From NCBI GenBank assembly GCA_900546665.1, contig URDY01000045.1, positions 1 through 11,122 of the forward strand: a stretch of 11,122 bases of DNA, in the 5' to 3' direction. The DNA comes from an uncultured Paraprevotella sp. (GTDB lineage Bacteria > Bacteroidota > Bacteroidia > Bacteroidales > Bacteroidaceae). Of this stretch, positions 7,509 to 11,122 are shown piece after piece; position 1 is the first letter of the stretch, and every line of letters begins with the position of its first letter. The notes beneath the pieces are model-generated. The model saw nothing but the letters and a program-made list of their open reading frames with translations. It did no database searches and was not told where the DNA came from. The position numbers and the translations under genes are program-made.

Positions 7509-9083
7509 ATGAAGAAATTCTGTTTACAATTGACCCTGGCTGTCATCACATGTCTATGCGTCTCTGCCTGTGCCGAAGATAAAGGTAATTACGATTACAG
7601 AGACCTGAACGATCTTACCATAGATTTTGACGATTCTTATTCTGTCATAGCACGAGAAAATTTCACCATAGAACCTGAAGTGACGGCCAAATCCGGATTT
7701 AATCCGGATTTATATACCTATGAATGGAAGGTATATGATATAAACGGAACGCAAGAGCCCACTACTCTCGGTTCTGAGCTCAATCTCTCAGGTGAACTGA
7801 TATTGACTCAGGGTGACTACAAGCTTGTTCTGAATATCACTGAAAAATCTACAGGCATCTATTATCAGAAGACAGCTAATCTACATGTTGACACGCCACT
7901 GTCATCCGGATGGCTTCTTCTGTGTAACGATAATGGTAGAGCATGCCTTGATATGGTATCGCATATTAAAACAACAGATAACATTTATCACGATTTGTTG
8001 AAAAATACAGATATGGAAGACTGGCAGGAACCGCGTCAATTGCTCTGTGACCCGAAAATGGCCGAACCATTTTATCTCATAACTGGAAGCGGAACAACCC
8101 GATTAAGCAATAGTGACTTTATATGGAATCCCTCTTACATGATTGCCAATGAATTTGGTACTGGAACATTTACGGGCAGTGTAGGCTGCATGGCTGCGCA
8201 ATTTCCTGGAAAAGTATTAATAGATGCTAACGGCAGAGTGTACTATTGTAATACACTTACCGGCGACGGCCTGTTCAATACTGTGCGTTCAAATAAATTT
8301 TATGTATCTCCAGCCGTCGGTTACAATGCCCTTGCCAACCAGTTCGTTCCATTCTTCCTGATGTGGGACAAGAATAACAAGCGTTTTGTCGTCTGTGCAC
8401 AAGAGTTCATAAGTATTGGTTTGAACAACCTTAGCGATGTGGCTGTAAGTGATCTGGCTGGAGACGGATTTCCCACAGTCAATGAAGATTTATTCAAGTG
8501 GCCGGGCAAATCAGACAACATGAGTCTGGTACATATGGAAAATACCAAGTATGACAAGAACATGAGTGGAAATGGTGTGACCTATGCCATTCTCTCACAA
8601 GGCAACAAACGTTATCTATACGGCATCATTCTAGGTGACCTGTATACTTTTGTCGACACCAAATATGGCAATACTTACGAAAAAGCCTATTACGTCGATC
8701 TATCCAATTGTACCGATATAGCCTCTGCTACTCATTTTGCCTTCAGTTCCTTGAAGTCATTTATGTACTATTCTGTGGGTGGTAAAGTTTATCGGGTGAA
8801 CTTTGCCAACGGCAGTCTGTCTGCCGAACTGCAATTTGAACTTCCTCAAAGTGAAGAAATTACATGCCTCAAGTTCTATCTTTGGACACAAGATGACAAA
8901 AACAACAGAACCTATGATTTGATTGTAGGTAGCAAAGACGCAGAAAACATGAGTCATCTGCGCATTTATGAAGGATTTAATTCAGAAGGTAACTTCAAAG
9001 ATGCCCAACCGGAAGAAGCATACAGCGGATTCAAGGATATCATTGATGTTATCTATCGCGAGAGCATAGTTTACCAACAATAA
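7509..9083 (+). CDS. PKD-like family surface lipoprotein
   Basis: This 524-residue lipoprotein has a signal ending VSAC, lipidated cysteine at 21, followed by AEDKGNYDYRDLND. The acidic AED suits surface export, and the GNYDY segment is typical of PKD-like lipoproteins found beside DUF4843 genes. An Ig/PKD-like beta domain covers about 35-127 (FTIEPEVTAK, YTYEWKVYD, GDYKLVLNITE). The remaining ~390 residues start at SGWLLLCNDNGRACLDMV and hold repeated short blocks such as GRVYYCNT, KRYLYGIILGD and GGKVYRVNFANG, suggesting a beta-propeller-like fold. That fold is inferred from strand rhythm only. Several cysteines are scattered through it, and the next gene is a thiol oxidoreductase. It lies 15 bases after the DUF4843 gene, and its probable role is ligand binding with the SusCD complex. 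Confidence 0.85.
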   Translation: MKKFCLQLTLAVITCLCVSACAEDKGNYDYRDLNDLTIDFDDSYSVIARENFTIEPEVTAKSGFNPDLYTYEWKVYDINGTQEPTTLGSELNLSGELILTQGDYKLVLNITEKSTGIYYQKTANLHVDTPLSSGWLLLCNDNGRACLDMVSHIKTTDNIYHDLLKNTDMEDWQEPRQLLCDPKMAEPFYLITGSGTTRLSNSDFIWNPSYMIANEFGTGTFTGSVGCMAAQFPGKVLIDANGRVYYCNTLTGDGLFNTVRSNKFYVSPAVGYNALANQFVPFFLMWDKNNKRFVVCAQEFISIGLNNLSDVAVSDLAGDGFPTVNEDLFKWPGKSDNMSLVHMENTKYDKNMSGNGVTYAILSQGNKRYLYGIILGDLYTFVDTKYGNTYEKAYYVDLSNCTDIASATHFAFSSLKSFMYYSVGGKVYRVNFANGSLSAELQFELPQSEEITCLKFYLWTQDDKNNRTYDLIVGSKDAENMSHLRIYEGFNSEGNFKDAQPEEAYSGFKDIIDVIYRESIVYQQ

Positions 9084-9122
9084 ATAACCAATTAGTAAAC
9101 AAACTAAACAAATTATACACAC

Positions 9123-10493
9123 ATGAAAACTATTCTAAAATCAATTTTCTGTTTTGGCTTGCTTTTACTGGGCATTCCGGCAGAAATGAACGCTGACATC
9201 GTTATCAACATCAAGGTGACAGACCCGACCCAGTCAAAGGCTGTCATTGTTTACCAAACCACCATTGATGAGATTCCACTTGACGAACAGGGTTGTGGAA
9301 GTAAGACCTATACCAATATTAATGCCATGTATGCTAATTTCTTTTATGGTATGGAGTCCAAAAAAATATTTTTCGAAGACGGCGATCGTATTAACATTAC
9401 TTTCAATGGCAAGGACTTTCTCAACACTATGAGGTTTGAGGTTCAAGGGGGAAAGGAAAAAATATTCAACTACCTCAATCAAGTTAAGTTGCCTAGTGTA
9501 ACAGACGATAAATATGCATTACCCTTTGACCAATACCTTAAGTTGCTTGAAGACAAAGAAAATCAGGCTCTGAAGTTACTCAAGGCCTGGAAACTGGATG
9601 AACTTAATTCTTGTTTCACCGCAATGGAGAAAGGACGAATCAAATATACTTATGCTTCAGGAAGCATGATGTATGCCGTAGGTCATCCTCTGATGGCAAA
9701 AGACTCTACCTACCGTCCTGATGAAGCGTACTATAACACCATACGTCAAAACTTTGTCGAGAACGAAGATTGGCTGGACATCAAGGAGTATCGTGAATAC
9801 ATGAAAGAAACAGCCAATATCTTAGGTTGTGGAAACAAAGACATCAAGTCCATTTATGAGAAAATACTTTGTCAGATGAACTATCTGGCTGACAATCTGC
9901 AAAATGATAAGGTACGTCAGACCCTTTTGAACGTTTTGGCCATAGAACAGGTGGAACAATACGGAACTCAAAACATCGATGACCTTCTTAGTATCTACAA
10001 TACTTATGTAAGTGATTCTACGCTTCGTTTTATGTTCAAGGAAAAGTGTGACGCCTGGGATCTTGTCCGTAAGGGTAAACTTTCTCCTGATTTTAAGGCT
10101 TGTGACCTTAACGGAAATACCTACACATTGGCTGATTTTAAAGGAAAATATGTTTATATAGACCTGTGGGCTACATGGTGTGGTCCTTGTCGTCGCGAAG
10201 CTCCTTTTTTTCAGAAACTTATAAAGGAATATGAAGGTAAAAACATTACCTTTATCAGCTTGTCTACGGACGCTAAGAAATCTGATTGGATCAACATGTT
10301 AAGTAAACAGAAAATGAGCGGTGTCCAACTATACCTTGGTGCTGGAAGCGATTTCCAGAAAGCTTATAGAGCAGATGGTATTCCTCACTTTATTCTGCTT
10401 AGTCCTGAAGGTATTATCATCAGCAATAATATGCTCAGACCATCTTCTGAGGATATAAGAAACTATTTGAATAAGCTTCTTAACTTGAAGTAA
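9123..10493 (+). CDS. TlpA-like thioredoxin-fold protein with long N-terminal region
   Basis: This 456-residue exported thiol-disulfide oxidoreductase has a signal peptide with hydrophobic core at ~8-18 and likely cleavage after MNA at residue 24. No lipobox cysteine is present, so it should be soluble in the periplasm or released. Residues ~25-110 are beta-rich (IVINIKVTDPTQSKAVIVY). About 111-315 is helical and resembles the undefined N-terminal half common in Bacteroidetes TlpA proteins. The thioredoxin domain starts near 320 (SPDFKACDLNG), with active site W352-C353-G354-P355-C356 in YIDLWATWCGPCRREAP, and the cis-proline loop GIP at 419-421 before HFILLSPEG. Both catalytic cysteines are intact. 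It starts 39 bases after the PKD-like gene, the widest gap in the cluster, and ends 9 bases before the terminator stem. A role in reducing or rearranging disulfides of imported peptides or of the lipoproteins is inference. Confidence 0.92.
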   Translation: MKTILKSIFCFGLLLLGIPAEMNADIVINIKVTDPTQSKAVIVYQTTIDEIPLDEQGCGSKTYTNINAMYANFFYGMESKKIFFEDGDRINITFNGKDFLNTMRFEVQGGKEKIFNYLNQVKLPSVTDDKYALPFDQYLKLLEDKENQALKLLKAWKLDELNSCFTAMEKGRIKYTYASGSMMYAVGHPLMAKDSTYRPDEAYYNTIRQNFVENEDWLDIKEYREYMKETANILGCGNKDIKSIYEKILCQMNYLADNLQNDKVRQTLLNVLAIEQVEQYGTQNIDDLLSIYNTYVSDSTLRFMFKEKCDAWDLVRKGKLSPDFKACDLNGNTYTLADFKGKYVYIDLWATWCGPCRREAPFFQKLIKEYEGKNITFISLSTDAKKSDWINMLSKQKMSGVQLYLGAGSDFQKAYRADGIPHFILLSPEGIIISNNMLRPSSEDIRNYLNKLLNLK

Positions 10494-10502
10494 TCTTTTT
10501 AG

Positions 10503-10538
10503 CTACTCCATACCGTATTTGGTATGGAGTAGTTTCTT
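10503..10538 (+). terminator. Strong hairpin terminator at the end of the cluster
   Basis: CTACTCCATACC (10503-10514) and GGTATGGAGTAG (10521-10532) pair perfectly over 12 bp around the six-base loop GTATTT. A T-rich TTTCTTT tail follows. The A/T-rich flank on the left side may make it work in both directions. It lies 9 bases after the TlpA-like stop, closing the 2021-10493 operon. Confidence 0.85.
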
Positions 10539-10540
10539 TA

Positions 10541-10740
10541 TGGCTCTTCACAATCGTCCAAAGATTTGCATTTCAAAAGACACTTTCATTTTATCTTCTT
10601 TCATGCTTTTACATGGAGTCAGTCCGGACATGACAAAATAGATCTTCACACATATCTGCTTTCACCAACTATTGCTACTTGTCTTATAATCTTCTTTAAA
10701 TATTTTATAGCTATTCGATTTGATGATGTGAGTAGGTAAT
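10541..10740. other. Intergenic stretch with no recognised gene
   Basis: About 200 A/T-rich bases lie between the operon terminator and the insertion sequence. I see no convincing coding frame, RNA gene, or TAnnTTTG box on either strand. A short self-complementary GTCCGGAC sits near 10622-10630 but has no wider context. It is probably ordinary flank of the insertion site. Confidence 0.5.
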
Positions 10741-10760
10741 ACTGTCTCAAAAAGTGTGTC
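10741..10760. repeat. Candidate left terminal inverted repeat of the insertion sequence
   Basis: The sequence from ACTGTCTCAAAAAGTGTGTC resembles the ends of DDE-type insertion sequences and lies upstream of the transposase with only non-coding DNA between. The partner repeat is outside the window, so this is assigned by resemblance alone. Confidence 0.4.
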
Positions 10761-10865
10761 TGATAAGCAGTAAAAAAGGGCCGACCCTTGCGTGTCAGCC
10801 CCGAAGTTTGTAATTTAGGAGTGACCAAACCACTAAATAGGGACATTCAGTAAATAGTATAAAAT

Positions 10866-10913
10866 AAGCCAACTAATTTATACACAAAGTGTTGCGAATT
10901 AGTTGGCTTTTTT
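10866..10913 (+). terminator. Rho-independent terminator inside the insertion sequence, before the transposase
   Basis: AAGCCAACTAATT (10866-10878) pairs perfectly over 13 bp with AATTAGTTGGCTT (10897-10909), and six T residues run 10908-10913. The 18-base loop contains a further ACAC-AAA-GTGT mini-stem. Placed 68 bases before the transposase ATG and reading toward it, it would stop transcripts entering from the flanking operon. The A-rich left side gives weaker support for the opposite direction. Confidence 0.8.
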
Positions 10914-10994
10914 GTATCTTTAGGTATTCCCCCGAAAATAAGGTTTGGCAGCCAAAACGGGGGAAATATCCCGACTAAGATATGGCTAAGATAC
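10914..10994 (+). promoter_or_regulatory. Nested inverted repeats enclosing the transposase start
   Basis: Three concentric inverted repeats are visible: GTATCTTTAG (10914-10923) with CTAAGATAC (10986-10994), one base bulged; TTCCCCCG (10927-10934) with CGGGGGAA (10958-10965), perfect; and TTTGGC (10944-10949) with GCCAAA (10951-10956). In a transcript coming from outside, the ATG at 10982 would lie within the outer structure. Insertion sequences are known to hide transposase starts in this way; here it is a prediction from sequence. Confidence 0.5.
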
Positions 10995-11122
10995 AAAATA
11001 TTTCAGAAATTCACCCTACTTTGGGCTTTACAGAATTTGATGTTCTGGAAAAATATCGCAAGAGTTTTAATGAGAGTGAGCTTGGCAGGATTCATTCGGT
11101 GTTTCCGTTTGAACGTATGGCA
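10982..11122 (+). CDS. Transposase, N-terminal 47 residues (runs off window)
   Basis: The frame opens MAKIQNISEIHPTLGFTEFD and continues through EKYRKSFNESELGRIHSVFP to the window edge without a stop. This start matches what I remember of DDE transposases (IS5/IS1182-type annotation) common in Bacteroides genomes; the catalytic DDE residues lie beyond the window. The ATG is supported by the open frame and by the structured leader ending at it, not by a Shine-Dalgarno sequence. Two CTAAGATA copies (10975-10982 and 10986-10993) flank and partly overlap the start codon. Family name is moderately sure, and the exact IS name is not claimed. Confidence 0.75.
   Translation, partial: MAKIQNISEIHPTLGFTEFDVLEKYRKSFNESELGRIHSVFPFERMA

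Larger units (their letters stand above)
10741..11122 (+). mobile_element. Left part of an insertion sequence (right end outside window)
   Basis: The transposase start at 10982 and a candidate terminal repeat beginning ACTGTCTCAAAAAG at ~10741 mark the left end. Ends of the type CTGTCTCAAAAAG occur in several DDE insertion sequences, which is general knowledge rather than proof. About 240 bases lie between the presumed end and the transposase start, holding a terminator and a nested hairpin. The matching right end and target duplication are not in the window, so the exact boundary is uncertain by several bases. Confidence 0.6.

Noticed and set aside
10622..10630. Short palindrome GTCCGGAC as an operator
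   Set aside because: One isolated eight-base palindrome with no neighbouring promoter or gene is expected by chance.
10776..10800. GGGCCGAC / GTCAGCCC imperfect stem near the IS end as a second terminator
   Set aside because: The stem is short, has a mismatch and is not followed by a T run.
10646..10846. Minus-strand 66-codon open frame across the intergenic region and IS end
   Set aside because: It crosses the presumed IS boundary, has no recognisable protein character and no start signals.

Overview
The window looks like gut-type Bacteroidales DNA (Bacteroides/Phocaeicola/Prevotella-like) from about position 750 to the end. The evidence is a SusC/SusD pair followed by three companion genes, A-rich leaders without Shine-Dalgarno sequences, one exact Bacteroidetes -7 promoter box (TAnnTTTG, 762-769), and a transposase start that I recall from Bacteroides insertion sequences. 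The first ~750 bases look different. They are read leftward, use ATA and AGG codons, have a Shine-Dalgarno-type start, and encode the tail of a DUF4838 protein like those of Clostridia. The DUF4838 gene is cut off inside a conserved motif exactly where the Bacteroidales promoter begins, so ~745-761 is either a genuine recombination joint or, more likely, a chimeric assembly joint.

Layout: <1-107 (-) start of an unidentified protein; 117-758 (-) 3' part of a DUF4838 gene; ~745-761 joint; 762-769 promoter; 798-1934 (+) secreted protein with two copies of one domain and a T9SS-like C-terminal tail; 1954-1991 hairpin; 2021-5161 (+) SusC-family TonB-dependent transporter; 5173-6669 (+) SusD-family lipoprotein; 6675-7493 (+) DUF4843 lipoprotein; 7509-9083 (+) PKD-like lipoprotein; 9123-10493 (+) TlpA/thioredoxin-fold protein; 10503-10538 terminator; ~200 bases with no gene; ~10741 to the end, the left part of an insertion sequence with its own terminator, a structured leader and the first 47 codons of its transposase.

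The five genes 2021-10493 are closely spaced (11, 5, 15 and 39 bases), on one strand, and end in a strong terminator, so they read as one operon. The SusC barrel and SusD lid would import a ligand across the outer membrane. The DUF4843 and PKD-like lipoproteins are probable surface partners, and the TlpA-like protein acts on disulfides outside the cytoplasm. No carbohydrate-active enzyme, sulfatase, HTCS or sigma/anti-sigma regulator is present, and the SusC lacks an STN signalling domain. With the known pairing of this lipoprotein set with peptide-binding SusCD complexes, this suggests peptide or protein capture rather than a glycan locus; that is inference.
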